Notes under the pieces: model-generated
Seen by the model: only the letters and a program-made list of their open reading frames with translations
The model's database searches: none
What the model was told of the DNA's origin: nothing
In this document: positions 6,341 to 13,614 of the stretch, piece after piece
How the letters are laid out: every line of letters starts with the position of its first letter
Numbering within the stretch: the first letter of the stretch is position 1
Virus record (IMG/VR): IMGVR_UViG_3300012005_000051
Location: 1-25,247 of that record
Origin: a virus
Reading direction: 5' to 3' (one strand)
Length of the DNA: 25,247 nucleotides
Made by a program: the position numbers and the translations under genes

Positions 6341-6611
6341 GGACCCACTTAAGACGGGTAGAGCAAAAATACCAGCCATGAGACAGCAGCCAGGATTTAA
6401 CTTTCCAATATTTTTCACTCATATGAAGAAGACCTTTTTGACCTTTTTCACCGTGGTGATAGCGACAAAGTGTCATAATATTGTTTTCCGTATTCTTTCC
6501 ACCAGACCCCAAGGTTTTAACGTGATCCGCGTCCAGGGGGCCAATACATCCAATCCCAACCTGGCAAATGTCTTTTTTAAACTGATTATATTCTTTAGGT
6601 TTACGCTTCAT
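6330..6611 (-). CDS. HNH endonuclease-like protein
   Basis: This 93-aa protein contains an HNH core. 'LDADHVKTLGSGGKNTENNIMTLCRYHH' spans about residues 26-53 with His30 (metal-side His of DH), Asn43/Asn44 and His52/His53. Cysteines 16, 22 and 49 may bind structural zinc. The compact size and early-operon location next to replication genes suggest a phage recombination or DNA-processing nuclease rather than the HNH protein that sits beside terminases. Its start overlaps the preceding micro-gene by 11 nt. The ribosome-binding site is weak (GTGGG), which is consistent with coupling. Confidence 0.8.
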   Translation of the reverse strand: MKRKPKEYNQFKKDICQVGIGCIGPLDADHVKTLGSGGKNTENNIMTLCRYHHGEKGQKGLLHMSEKYWKVKSWLLSHGWYFCSTRLKWVHDG

Positions 6612-6699
6612 TATCTAAGACCCACATAAAAAGAACCACTCCCCAAAAAGGAGGAGCAAAAAGCGCAGCAAATACCATGCCGTAAAATAATGTTTTCAT
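6601..6699 (-). CDS. 32-aa single-span membrane micro-protein
   Basis: An ATG at 6699-6697 with an excellent GGAGG site 5 nt upstream encodes MKTLFYGMVFAALFAPPF and then a second hydrophobic stretch, ending MWVLDNEA. Almost all of residues 3-27 are hydrophobic, with a Pro-Pro pair in the middle, so it is probably one membrane span. It is coupled at both ends: its ATG overlaps the upstream TGA, and the HNH start lies inside its last codons. It may act at the host membrane, but no function can be given. Confidence 0.65.
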   Translation of the reverse strand: MKTLFYGMVFAALFAPPFWGVVLFMWVLDNEA

Positions 6700-6818
6700 T
6701 TTTCCTCCAAGGGGCCCACCGACCCCGAGACTAATTTTAAAATATAAAAAATTGTGTGTAGGCCCGGTGGTGCCATTAGTCTATCTAGTTCTATAGAAAT
6801 TTCTTGTACTGTTTGCAT
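6696..6818 (-). CDS. 40-aa micro-protein
   Basis: The ATG at 6818-6816 follows directly on the TAA of the upstream gene, and GGAGAG lies 6 nt before it. It encodes MQTVQEISIELDRLMAPPGL, then a hydrophobic segment (HTIFYILKLVSGSVG), ending LEEK. The stop overlaps the start of the membrane micro-protein (ATGA). The ribosome-binding site and coupling make it convincing as a gene. Its function is unknown. Confidence 0.6.
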   Translation of the reverse strand: MQTVQEISIELDRLMAPPGLHTIFYILKLVSGSVGPLEEK

Positions 6819-7166
6819 TTAAAACTCTCCTTCTAATAATTTAGTTTCCATTTTTTTGATAAATTCTTCAGTTAAATAACATGTAACGTCTAAAGGTTTT
6901 GAATCTTTGCGTGTTTTAATATGACAAGTAATTAACTCCGCAGAAGCATCAGTTTCAGGATCAATGCGCGTGGCCTCGCGTGCTGAGGTATACATAAAAG
7001 TAAATGAGCAATCGACGCAAACCTCAATTACTTCTCCATTAGACATAATGACCGCATAAATTGACTCGTGTAATGGTAAGTATCCACGAACCTCATCACA
7101 GAACTCTCGAACATTATTAATATCGCCCGTCTCGATGGTCCACAATGCCTTTTTAATAGCTCTCAT
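6819..7166 (-). CDS. 115-aa hypothetical early protein
   Basis: This is a mixed alpha/beta protein without recognisable motifs. It has a central beta-rich part ('HESIYAVIMSNGEVIEVCVDCSFTFMY', about residues 33-59) containing a CVDC pair, and a helical, Lys/Glu-rich C-terminus. The start overlaps the upstream stop by one base (TAATG). It is in the promoter-proximal part of the leftward operon, where phages often carry host-takeover or inhibitor genes, but no specific role can be read from the sequence. Confidence 0.6.
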   Translation of the reverse strand: MRAIKKALWTIETGDINNVREFCDEVRGYLPLHESIYAVIMSNGEVIEVCVDCSFTFMYTSAREATRIDPETDASAELITCHIKTRKDSKPLDVTCYLTEEFIKKMETKLLEGEF

Positions 7167-7393
7167 TAGTAAACCTCATCCGTTGAAATCATTTCAAAAT
7201 TAAGTCCATCATTTCTTTCGATTACCGAGAAGCACTCTTGGCAAAAGTTAAAAGATGCCGTCCCTTCAATACCCTTGACTGTTTCTCGGCTAAATGAATG
7301 AACATAACCGCAAACGTCACAAGAGGGAGTTATTACAGCTTCGCGTAAGATGAAAGTTTTAAGTGAGTCGAGAAGGAAGTCTTTTTTAGTCAT
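7166..7393 (-). CDS. 75-aa zinc-ribbon-like protein
   Basis: Two CxxC knuckles, CDVC at about residues 25-28 and CQEC at about 51-54, are separated by 22 residues and suggest a small treble-clef or ribbon zinc site. The first is followed by 'GYVHSFSRETV'. AGGGG lies 7 nt before the ATG. It is the second gene after the early promoter. Small zinc-ribbon proteins in this position may bind nucleic acid or RNA polymerase; here this is inference only. Confidence 0.6.
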   Translation of the reverse strand: MTKKDFLLDSLKTFILREAVITPSCDVCGYVHSFSRETVKGIEGTASFNFCQECFSVIERNDGLNFEMISTDEVY

Positions 7394-7408
7394 AAATACC
7401 CCTATGAA

Positions 7409-7588
7409 TTAAAGTGTTTTTGTTTCTTGTTGAACTTCCACTGAAAAGCCCAGTGACTTAATAGTGGCGATGTCTGAGCGAGAAAGAGTCTTTTTACCCG
7501 CCAAAGAAGCGAAGGATTTAGATTTCTCACATACCGGATAGATTGCTTCGGTGCCGTAGTTGTTTTTGATTGTTACTAGAATTGTCAT
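7409..7588 (-). CDS. 59-aa conserved-type small phage protein
   Basis: An ATG at 7588 with GGGG 8 nt upstream encodes MTILVTIKNNYGTEAIYPVC followed by 'EKSKSFASLAGKKTLSRSDIATIKSLGFSV...'. The pattern '(V/I)T(V/I)KN.YG...IYPVCE....FA.L.G.KTL....I..IK.LGF.V' recurs, from memory, as a small protein of unknown function in many tailed phages. It is the first gene of the leftward early operon, about 45 nt downstream of the -10 element, and is probably expressed early and strongly. Confidence 0.75.
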   Translation of the reverse strand: MTILVTIKNNYGTEAIYPVCEKSKSFASLAGKKTLSRSDIATIKSLGFSVEVQQETKTL

Positions 7589-7628
7589 AATGATGCCCCA
7601 TTAAGTTTGTTTGATTCGTTAAATAGAG

Positions 7629-7655
7629 ACTATAACCAGACTAGTTTAATGTCAA
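7629..7655 (-). promoter_or_regulatory. leftward early promoter (sigma70-like)
   Basis: On the minus strand a perfect -35 hexamer TTGACA (7655-7650) is followed after 15 nt by TATAGT (7634-7629). It lies about 40 nt upstream of the first leftward gene and its RBS. The layout matches the promoter-like site at 2164-2190. Confidence 0.65.
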
Positions 7656-7841
7656 ATGAAAAGTGCTTTTTTCAAGTATCTGGAATAATGGATAATATCA
7701 CAAATAGTTTTACAAAATATATCCCAATAATGCACCTTTTTAGTCGTAATTTGTTTATAGCTATAACATATATTACTTGCAAGTTTATTCATAGTATTCA
7801 TACACTTAAAACATTAGTAAAAAGAATCTATCAGGTATCTA
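7656..7841. promoter_or_regulatory. AT-rich divergent control region
   Basis: This stretch between the leftward early and rightward late blocks is about three quarters A+T and has no convincing gene. A 82-codon + frame across it begins with TTG, lacks a ribosome-binding site and is not gene-like. It must hold the start of the rightward transcript. Candidate elements are TATAAC around 7763-7768 and TTGCAA-18-TACACT around 7779-7808, but no single site stands out. It could also contain the origin or late-activator sites. Confidence 0.4.
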
Positions 7842-8309
7842 ATGGCCATCAGTGAATTAGCCTTTCTCCATTTCACCTCTAAGTATAAAGAAGAGTACTG
7901 CGTCCAGCTGCTTGACCATTGTGCCGAAGGTCGATCAATCGAATCATTCTCAGCTAAAATTAATTCTATTCCTGAAGCTCTTGCTTATTGGGCCAATAAA
8001 CATGTGGAGTTTGAAGTTTGTTTAAGAGTCGCCTATTGGAAGTCGTTCTATTGGTGGGAAGATCAGGCCATTAAGGATCAGGATGCTATTAAAGAGTTTA
8101 AAACGCTCAACCCTCAACTATATCTTGCCGTAATGAAAAACCGATTTAAATGGAGGGATAGTGCCGATGACTTAATGCTAGCGGTGTCTAAGATGTCCGA
8201 CTCAGAACTTGAACAGAGAGCACGTCGAATCATCGAGGCCAAGCAAGATCCCAAAGAGATAGCCATGGAAAAAAAGCAGGATAAATTTATCAAGGAAAGA
8301 TCGAAATGA
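7842..8309 (+). CDS. terS: terminase small subunit
   Basis: This is a 155-aa, largely helical protein. The N-terminal half (about residues 15-60, 'LLDHCAEGRSIESFSAKINSIPEALAYWANKH') resembles a helix-turn-helix domain. 'LNPQLYLAVMKNRFKWRD' (89-106) matches the 'P...F.MKNRFGWRD' signature of many phage small terminases. The C-terminus is a charged helix. The protein recognises the phage packaging site and passes DNA to the large subunit, encoded three genes downstream. AGGT lies 8 nt upstream of the ATG and the gene opens the late region. Confidence 0.72.
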   Translation: MAISELAFLHFTSKYKEEYCVQLLDHCAEGRSIESFSAKINSIPEALAYWANKHVEFEVCLRVAYWKSFYWWEDQAIKDQDAIKEFKTLNPQLYLAVMKNRFKWRDSADDLMLAVSKMSDSELEQRARRIIEAKQDPKEIAMEKKQDKFIKERSK

Positions 8310-8758
8310 GTACTATAACTAAATTCATAGTTCGGGAGCTCCGTGCTTCAGACCGTGACTATATTACCAGGACCATGCTTTATTCTCACTTTGCTCTTTC
8401 AAGCCACGCAAGGCAATGCAACCGCGATAGCTATTTTACAGGCCATAACAAGATCATTAATTCCTTACTGGATCACTGCGAGACGTTGATAGTCGCCGAC
8501 CCAGAAGATTCTGATCTTATTTATAGTTTCATTATCTATGAGAAGTCACTGGGAGATTTTGATGTAATTCATTATGCCCACACACGGAAGGACTTTAGGA
8601 AGCTTGGGTTATTAAAAAACCTTATCGAAGTTATTAAGACACGCGAGTCCCTGGCCATATCTCATGTAAATGAAGAAATTCGGCCGGCAAGACTTAAGCA
8701 GTTTTATAAAAAGGTTATAGTTGATAATTATTTACTAATGAACATAGGAAGGAAGTAA
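8306..8758 (+). CDS. GNAT-like protein in the packaging cluster
   Basis: This is a 150-aa protein overlapping the small terminase by 4 nt (ATGA). Residues about 86-108 ('DVIHYAHTRKDFRKLGLLKNLI') resemble GNAT motif A, beta-strand 4 plus the acetyl-CoA-binding 'R..G' turn, although the usual second Gly/Ala of Q/RxxGxG/A is Leu. Similar GNAT-fold proteins sit between terminase and portal genes of many podoviruses, and their substrate is not known. The AAGGA site is about 9 nt before the ATG. Catalytic activity is doubtful because of the degenerate motif. Confidence 0.58.
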   Translation: MSTITKFIVRELRASDRDYITRTMLYSHFALSSHARQCNRDSYFTGHNKIINSLLDHCETLIVADPEDSDLIYSFIIYEKSLGDFDVIHYAHTRKDFRKLGLLKNLIEVIKTRESLAISHVNEEIRPARLKQFYKKVIVDNYLLMNIGRK

Positions 8759-9063
8759 TGATTCTAGATAAAGTTTCTTGTTACCAGGCGATAGAAATCT
8801 CTCATAATGGAAAGCGTAATAACTTTCATACGATTTCTAGTGAAGTAATCCCCTTAGTTAAACTAGAGCTCAATGAGCACGTTTTGACTATTTCGCACCC
8901 AGACTGGGAGGAGGACGTTTATGTTTTTACGGCCAATATTCGTTATGCTACTCGTCGCAAAGATATTGTGATGACTTTCCCAAAAGTTGAACTATTAGGA
9001 ATTGCCGAAGAGTTGAAAATTAAGACTCCTGTCGTCAAACGCCACCACAAAAACACAAAGTAA
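8758..9063 (+). CDS. 101-aa hypothetical protein between terminase genes
   Basis: The ATG overlaps the preceding stop by one base (TAATG). The sequence looks like a small beta-rich domain: 'KVSCYQAIEISHNGKRNNFHT' start, 'HVLTISHPDWEEDVYVFTANIRYATRRKD' centre, and a basic His/Lys tail. No family is recognised. Its place between the small and large terminase genes suggests a packaging or head role, without direct evidence. Confidence 0.55.
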   Translation: MILDKVSCYQAIEISHNGKRNNFHTISSEVIPLVKLELNEHVLTISHPDWEEDVYVFTANIRYATRRKDIVMTFPKVELLGIAEELKIKTPVVKRHHKNTK

Positions 9064-9065
9064 AA

Positions 9066-10532
9066 ATGTTTAATTTCCACTATACGCCCATCGATAACCA
9101 GCAAGTATTATCTGAGTACTTGAAGCGCAAGGGTAAACTCGCCCCGATAGATATGCGTGAGCCTTTATTCTTAAAGCAAAATGCGGTATTGAACGATAGA
9201 GGCTCTAGGTTTAAAGCGTTAAATACTACCCGGAGAGGTGCCAAGTCTACCACCGAGGCAATGGATCATATCGAGGTATGCAATGAGTTCCCAGGATCAA
9301 GAACCGTCTACATGGGTCTTACAATTGGCTCTGTAAGAGAAATTATATGGGATGTCTTCAAGGACCTTAACTCAAAACATGCTCTCGGGCTTACTTTTAA
9401 TGAAACTGATTCGATTATTAAATATCCCAATGGATCACGCACAAGACTCTTCGGTCTTGATAGTTCCCCGAGAGAAATGGCAAAAGTTCTTGGACAGAAG
9501 CTTAGAAAGGTTTCTATAGATGAAGCTGGGTCTATGACCATTGACCTTGAGTCTTTTGTTAATCAAAAGCTACGTCCGGCCTTAATCGATTTGGCCCCGA
9601 ACTCATGGGTTACATTATTGGGAACCTGTGAAAATATTCCTAATACTTATTTTGAAAAGGTCACAACGGGAAAAGATCAAGTTATCGACTGGTCAATTCA
9701 CCGCTGGACTACTTACGACAATCCCTTTATGCGCGATAATTGGCATAATGAAATAAGCGAAATGACCCTAAAGAATCCAAAAATTGCCGAAGCTTCTTGG
9801 TTCAGGACTCACTACCTCAATGAGTGGTGCACTGATGATGATCTACTTATTATCCCGGCAGCAAAAATGCAGTTTGTGGATATATTGCCTCATTCTCGTG
9901 ACTGGTACTATGTCCTCGGAGTAGATCTGGGTTTTAACGATGCTAGTTCATACACCATTGTGGCCGCCTCTCACTCTCTTAAATCGGTCTATGGAATCTA
10001 TTCTAATAAAGAAACCGAACAAGATTTTACCGCAGTGGCAGATACCATTAAAATGCTCAAGGAAAGATATCCCTTGACTAGAATCATTGTAGATGGGGCC
10101 AATAAGCAGGGAATCGAGGAAATGAAAAACCGGATGAACCTTCCGGAACTCGAAATAGCTGAGAAGACCGGGAAGGCCATTTACCTAAGACTTCTTAAGG
10201 ATGATATCATTACAGGGGCTATTAAGTTTCTGGCCAATACTTGCGATCCTCTAAAGGTAGAATGGCAAGGGCTCCAATGGCTTTCAGTTAAGGGCGAGAA
10301 GAAAGAAGTCGAAGACCCTAGATGTCAGAACCATTGCTCAGACTCGGCACTTTATGCATGGCGATGTACATACGCTTATATGGCCGAACTTGCTAAACCA
10401 ATTTATGCCCTAGGAACTGACGAATATTATCAAGACTTATCAACAAGGATGGAAGAGTATGACGAAAACAGCAGAAGCGAAGACCATTTCTTCGAAAACA
10501 CCGAAGCGAGCAGTGCAATCGACAATTGGTAA
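9066..10532 (+). CDS. terL: terminase large subunit
   Basis: This 488-aa protein has both terminase domains. In the ATPase, the Walker A variant is 'TTRRGAKST' (residues 54-62) and Walker B with the catalytic Glu is 'VSIDEAG' (149-155). In the RNase H-like nuclease, acidic residues are Asp287 in 'VLGVDLGFND', Asp343 in 'IIVDGANKQG' and Asp426 in 'NHCSDSALYAW'. It drives DNA into the prohead and cuts the concatemer. The length is in the normal range. The ribosome-binding site is weak, and the start lies 2 nt after the previous stop, so coupling is likely. Its last 74 nt overlap the next gene. Confidence 0.93.
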   Translation: MFNFHYTPIDNQQVLSEYLKRKGKLAPIDMREPLFLKQNAVLNDRGSRFKALNTTRRGAKSTTEAMDHIEVCNEFPGSRTVYMGLTIGSVREIIWDVFKDLNSKHALGLTFNETDSIIKYPNGSRTRLFGLDSSPREMAKVLGQKLRKVSIDEAGSMTIDLESFVNQKLRPALIDLAPNSWVTLLGTCENIPNTYFEKVTTGKDQVIDWSIHRWTTYDNPFMRDNWHNEISEMTLKNPKIAEASWFRTHYLNEWCTDDDLLIIPAAKMQFVDILPHSRDWYYVLGVDLGFNDASSYTIVAASHSLKSVYGIYSNKETEQDFTAVADTIKMLKERYPLTRIIVDGANKQGIEEMKNRMNLPELEIAEKTGKAIYLRLLKDDIITGAIKFLANTCDPLKVEWQGLQWLSVKGEKKEVEDPRCQNHCSDSALYAWRCTYAYMAELAKPIYALGTDEYYQDLSTRMEEYDENSRSEDHFFENTEASSAIDNW

Positions 10533-10734
10533 CTTGAAAGAATTAATCCAATTATGCCGAGAAAACAAAATCAATCAACTTAATTTGCCCGATGGAACGA
10601 TGATAAACATGCACCCTTTGGCTTTTTATGATGGAAATATCCAAAGTGCTCCAAGTCAATCGGATTTTCCTACCATAAATGATAATGATGCAGATATAAT
10701 CGACGAAGACATATTATACGCATCGGCACGGTGA
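10459..10734 (+). CDS. 91-aa small head-region protein
   Basis: It overlaps the terminase gene by 74 nt in another frame, with GGAAGAG just before its ATG. The core 'GNLKELIQLCRENKINQLNLPDGTMINMHPLAF' (about residues 24-56) follows a pattern seen in small proteins encoded between terminase and portal in many podovirus-like phages ('LKELI.YC+.N.V..L...DG..I...P.AF'). The C-terminus is acidic. The function is unknown. A T8 run follows between this gene and the portal gene. Confidence 0.6.
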   Translation: MTKTAEAKTISSKTPKRAVQSTIGNLKELIQLCRENKINQLNLPDGTMINMHPLAFYDGNIQSAPSQSDFPTINDNDADIIDEDILYASAR

Positions 10735-10763
10735 GCTGGGCTTTTTTTTAAAGGAATCTTTAA

Positions 10764-12656
10764 ATGGAATTCAGCAACCAAAATATTATCTGGTGGGATC
10801 AACAAGATAAAAATGACCGCGCCAAGGCAATGTTTGATCATGTAGTAGCATTAAAAACACGTCAGGCCTCTGGAGTAACTGATAGAAACCTTAGACACGT
10901 AAGGCTTTATGGTAACTCTGAGATCTCTGGGCTAAAGCCCTATCAATACTCCAATACTCTTTCCGATCGAACTCTCACCATGAATGTGGTGCAAAGTGCG
11001 TGTGACACTGCAACTGCGCGGATCGGAAAATCTAAGCCTAGACCTCAGTTTCTAACCTTTAAAGGTAACTACAAAATGAAGAAAGAGGCCGAAAAGCTTC
11101 AACTTTATTGCGATGGAGTTTTTGAAGAAAATAAAATGTATCAATTAGGCCAGAGGATCTTTAAAGATGCAACTATTACTGGTACGGGAGCGATTAAGTT
11201 TTATCCGACCAAGAAGCTAGTTAAGCGTGGAGAGTACAAGACTGCTATTTGTGCTGAAAGAGTTTTTATTGATGAGATCGTAGTCGATGAAGTACAATGT
11301 ATGTATGACGATCCAATGGAATATTACCAGATTAAAATAGTTCCACGTAGAACACTAAAGGCCTTGCATCCTAAAAAGAAAGCAATGGTTGATAAGTCTA
11401 AGTCAGATAACGATATGACCTATCTGTATCAGGGTCTGGATCAAATGACAGTAGTAATTGAGGGATGGAAGCTTCCTTCCGCCCCTGGAGCAGGAGATGG
11501 GCTACATATTCTAGCGGTTGACTCTGGAGAATTGTTCTCAGAAGAGTGGGCCCACGAATGGCACCCTTTTGAATTCTTTAGATGGAACCGAAAAACCTTT
11601 GGATTTTACGGGCAAGGGATAGCTGAAATGCTAACCGGCATCCAATATGAAATTAACAAGCTATTAAAGGTTATTCAGTTATCTATGCACTTGGGATCTA
11701 TTCCTAAAATCTTTATGGATGCTAATAGTAAAATCGTTAAACAACATTTAAATAATGAAATCGGTGGAATCATAACCTACCAGGGTATGAAGCCAAGCTA
11801 TGACCAGTTAATGGCCATACCTCCGGTCCTTTTTACTCAATTACAAACCTTATATGAGAAATCTTTCGAGATTATCGGACTATCGCAAATGAGTGTCGCA
11901 GGAGTTAAACCTGCCGGACTAGATTCTGGTAAGGCGCTTAGAACCTTTAACAATATTGAGACCGATCGTTTTGCTATTGTCGCCCAGGATTACGATCAGT
12001 TTATGGTTAATTGCTCAAAGAAGTTTATCTTGATGAGTGAATTTGTTTCCGAAAAAGATAGCTCTCTTAAAACGACTTCATTCAACAACAAAGAAATAGA
12101 AAATATTGCATGGAAAGATATCGACATTGCTCGGGACCAGTATATCCAAAGAGTTTTTCCAACTAACTTTTTACAAACTACGCCAGAGGGTAAAATTGAA
12201 GACGTTAAAGATCTCATGTCTATTGGGATGCTTAATAAAAACCAAGCAAGCTCTCTTATGGATTATCCTGACCTGGACCAGTTCACTCAATACAATAATG
12301 CTGCCACTGACGACATTATGGCGGTGATGTACGATATCATAGACGAGGGAGTTTATAACCCTCCAATGCCTCAACAGGCCCTCCAGTACGGCAAAGAACT
12401 CTTTCAACAAGTATGGCTCAAGATGAAACACCAAAAACTTGAACCAGAAAGATTAGAAATGCTAATGCGCTGGGTGGAAGATGCAGATATGCTTATGCAA
12501 ATGGCAATGCCTCAGCCAGCTATTGGTGATCCTAATGCTCAAGTGCAAGCTTCGCAACCTGGAACTCCAACCACCATGGCCACTACTCCCGGACAAGGAG
12601 GACAGTCACTACCTCCTGGACAAAATACTCAGTCAGCTAATCCGGTAGGTGCTTAA
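10764..12656 (+). CDS. portal protein (podovirus type)
   Basis: This 630-aa protein is identified by position (after terminase, before scaffold and capsid), length, and a portal-like sequence. It has an N-terminal helical/beta wing ('DRTLTMNVVQSACDTATARIGKSKPRP', about residues 72-98), then 'GFYGQGIAEMLTGIQYEINKLLKVIQLS' (about 275-302) and 'MSVAGVKPAGLDSGKALR' (about 376-393), corresponding to the crown/stem region where podoviral portals carry 'lsG..G.aLr'. The C-terminal 60 residues are Gln/Pro/Gly-rich and probably disordered. Twelve copies would form the DNA channel at one capsid vertex. AAAGGA is 8 nt upstream. Confidence 0.85.
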   Translation: MEFSNQNIIWWDQQDKNDRAKAMFDHVVALKTRQASGVTDRNLRHVRLYGNSEISGLKPYQYSNTLSDRTLTMNVVQSACDTATARIGKSKPRPQFLTFKGNYKMKKEAEKLQLYCDGVFEENKMYQLGQRIFKDATITGTGAIKFYPTKKLVKRGEYKTAICAERVFIDEIVVDEVQCMYDDPMEYYQIKIVPRRTLKALHPKKKAMVDKSKSDNDMTYLYQGLDQMTVVIEGWKLPSAPGAGDGLHILAVDSGELFSEEWAHEWHPFEFFRWNRKTFGFYGQGIAEMLTGIQYEINKLLKVIQLSMHLGSIPKIFMDANSKIVKQHLNNEIGGIITYQGMKPSYDQLMAIPPVLFTQLQTLYEKSFEIIGLSQMSVAGVKPAGLDSGKALRTFNNIETDRFAIVAQDYDQFMVNCSKKFILMSEFVSEKDSSLKTTSFNNKEIENIAWKDIDIARDQYIQRVFPTNFLQTTPEGKIEDVKDLMSIGMLNKNQASSLMDYPDLDQFTQYNNAATDDIMAVMYDIIDEGVYNPPMPQQALQYGKELFQQVWLKMKHQKLEPERLEMLMRWVEDADMLMQMAMPQPAIGDPNAQVQASQPGTPTTMATTPGQGGQSLPPGQNTQSANPVGA

Positions 12657-13603
12657 TGGGAATCGGAAAAGCCTTAGTTGGAATGAGCGCAAAGGATGTT
12701 AGAAGCCAAACAGACATTCTTAGAAACGCAGGGTTGTCAAACGATGAAATACAAGAACAATTAAAACTTAAAGGGTTTGATCCATACGAACCACCAGTGT
12801 CTGGGCGGGTTGACGGTGGGGCATACCAGCAATGGAGAAGAGCCAGCATGGAAGCAGGGGCCGAGCCATCGGCAGACAGACCGATGATCGACCAGGCCCA
12901 AAATTACGAAAAGACCAGTGTCCCAAAAAGCGAGCAAGCGAATAGCTTTCTCACTCAAAAGAGAATTGAATTCAACGAAGCTAAGTTTGCCGATATTAAC
13001 AAGACCGCCACTGAAAATCTTTATAATGAAATGCCAGAAGTACGCGGAGACTATGGAAGAGCTAACGTCCAAGGCTTGGCAGAATTCGCCCTGGCATCAG
13101 CACTCGCTAAATCATTAACCCCAAGTGTGGCCGGCGAAGGTTCAGACGAAATTCCGTTAATGGAAAAAGGTCGGCCCATGCTACCCGATCTTAGTCAGTC
13201 ACACCCCGAAGTCCAAGCACTATTAACCAATCCTAACATGCAAAAGGCAATACAGCACATATCTACCATTAAGCGTGGCCCTGGAAGCTTGCCGGATGGT
13301 TATGGACGATCAGTTATTAATGGGGAAGAGGTTGTTACTCCTCCATCTCAAGTGGCCCGATCAGCGCCTATTCAAAATACCAATGCTAATGGAGATGAGT
13401 TGTCAGCGAGTCAGGATGCTGACTCTGGTGATAACTTTGACCCCACGGAAGGCTATTATGACAACTTGAAAAAAGATGAAATAGGAAATCCATACATCTC
13501 CCCAATGGGTGCAATGTCAGGAGCAGCAATAGGAGGAACTAGTAAATCCTTCGCAGGCGCCCTATTAGAAAAAGCACTCACGCCAATACCGGCACAGCAG
13601 TAA
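12656..13603 (+). CDS. 315-aa hypothetical head-region protein
   Basis: The start overlaps the portal stop by one base. The sequence is hydrophilic with long Gly/Pro/Ser/Asn-rich stretches (about residues 45-95 and 190-270). There is a short helical start ('AKDVRSQTDILRNAGLSNDEIQEQL', about 12-36) and a Gly/Ala-rich tail ('GAMSGAAIGG'). No enzyme motif is visible. Between portal and scaffold one expects a minor head or assembly protein, and disorder of this kind also fits an internal virion protein. I do not recognise a family. Confidence 0.6.
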   Translation: MGIGKALVGMSAKDVRSQTDILRNAGLSNDEIQEQLKLKGFDPYEPPVSGRVDGGAYQQWRRASMEAGAEPSADRPMIDQAQNYEKTSVPKSEQANSFLTQKRIEFNEAKFADINKTATENLYNEMPEVRGDYGRANVQGLAEFALASALAKSLTPSVAGEGSDEIPLMEKGRPMLPDLSQSHPEVQALLTNPNMQKAIQHISTIKRGPGSLPDGYGRSVINGEEVVTPPSQVARSAPIQNTNANGDELSASQDADSGDNFDPTEGYYDNLKKDEIGNPYISPMGAMSGAAIGGTSKSFAGALLEKALTPIPAQQ

Positions 13604-13614
13604 AAAGGATATTT

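Noticed and set aside
6341-6418. Longer start for the replication initiator
   Set aside because: It would overlap the HNH gene by 89 nt. The ATG pair at 6340/6337 gives a normal short overlap and the extension shows no family similarity.
7607-7855. 82-codon + strand frame across the divergent region
   Set aside because: TTG start with no ribosome-binding site, AT-rich and Ile/Phe/Asn-heavy composition, overlaps the minus-strand promoter and runs into the terminase start. It looks like intergenic sequence.
10742-10763. T8 run between the small head gene and the portal gene as a terminator or frameshift site
   Set aside because: I find no stable stem before the T run, and the frames on either side are separate genes with their own start signals.
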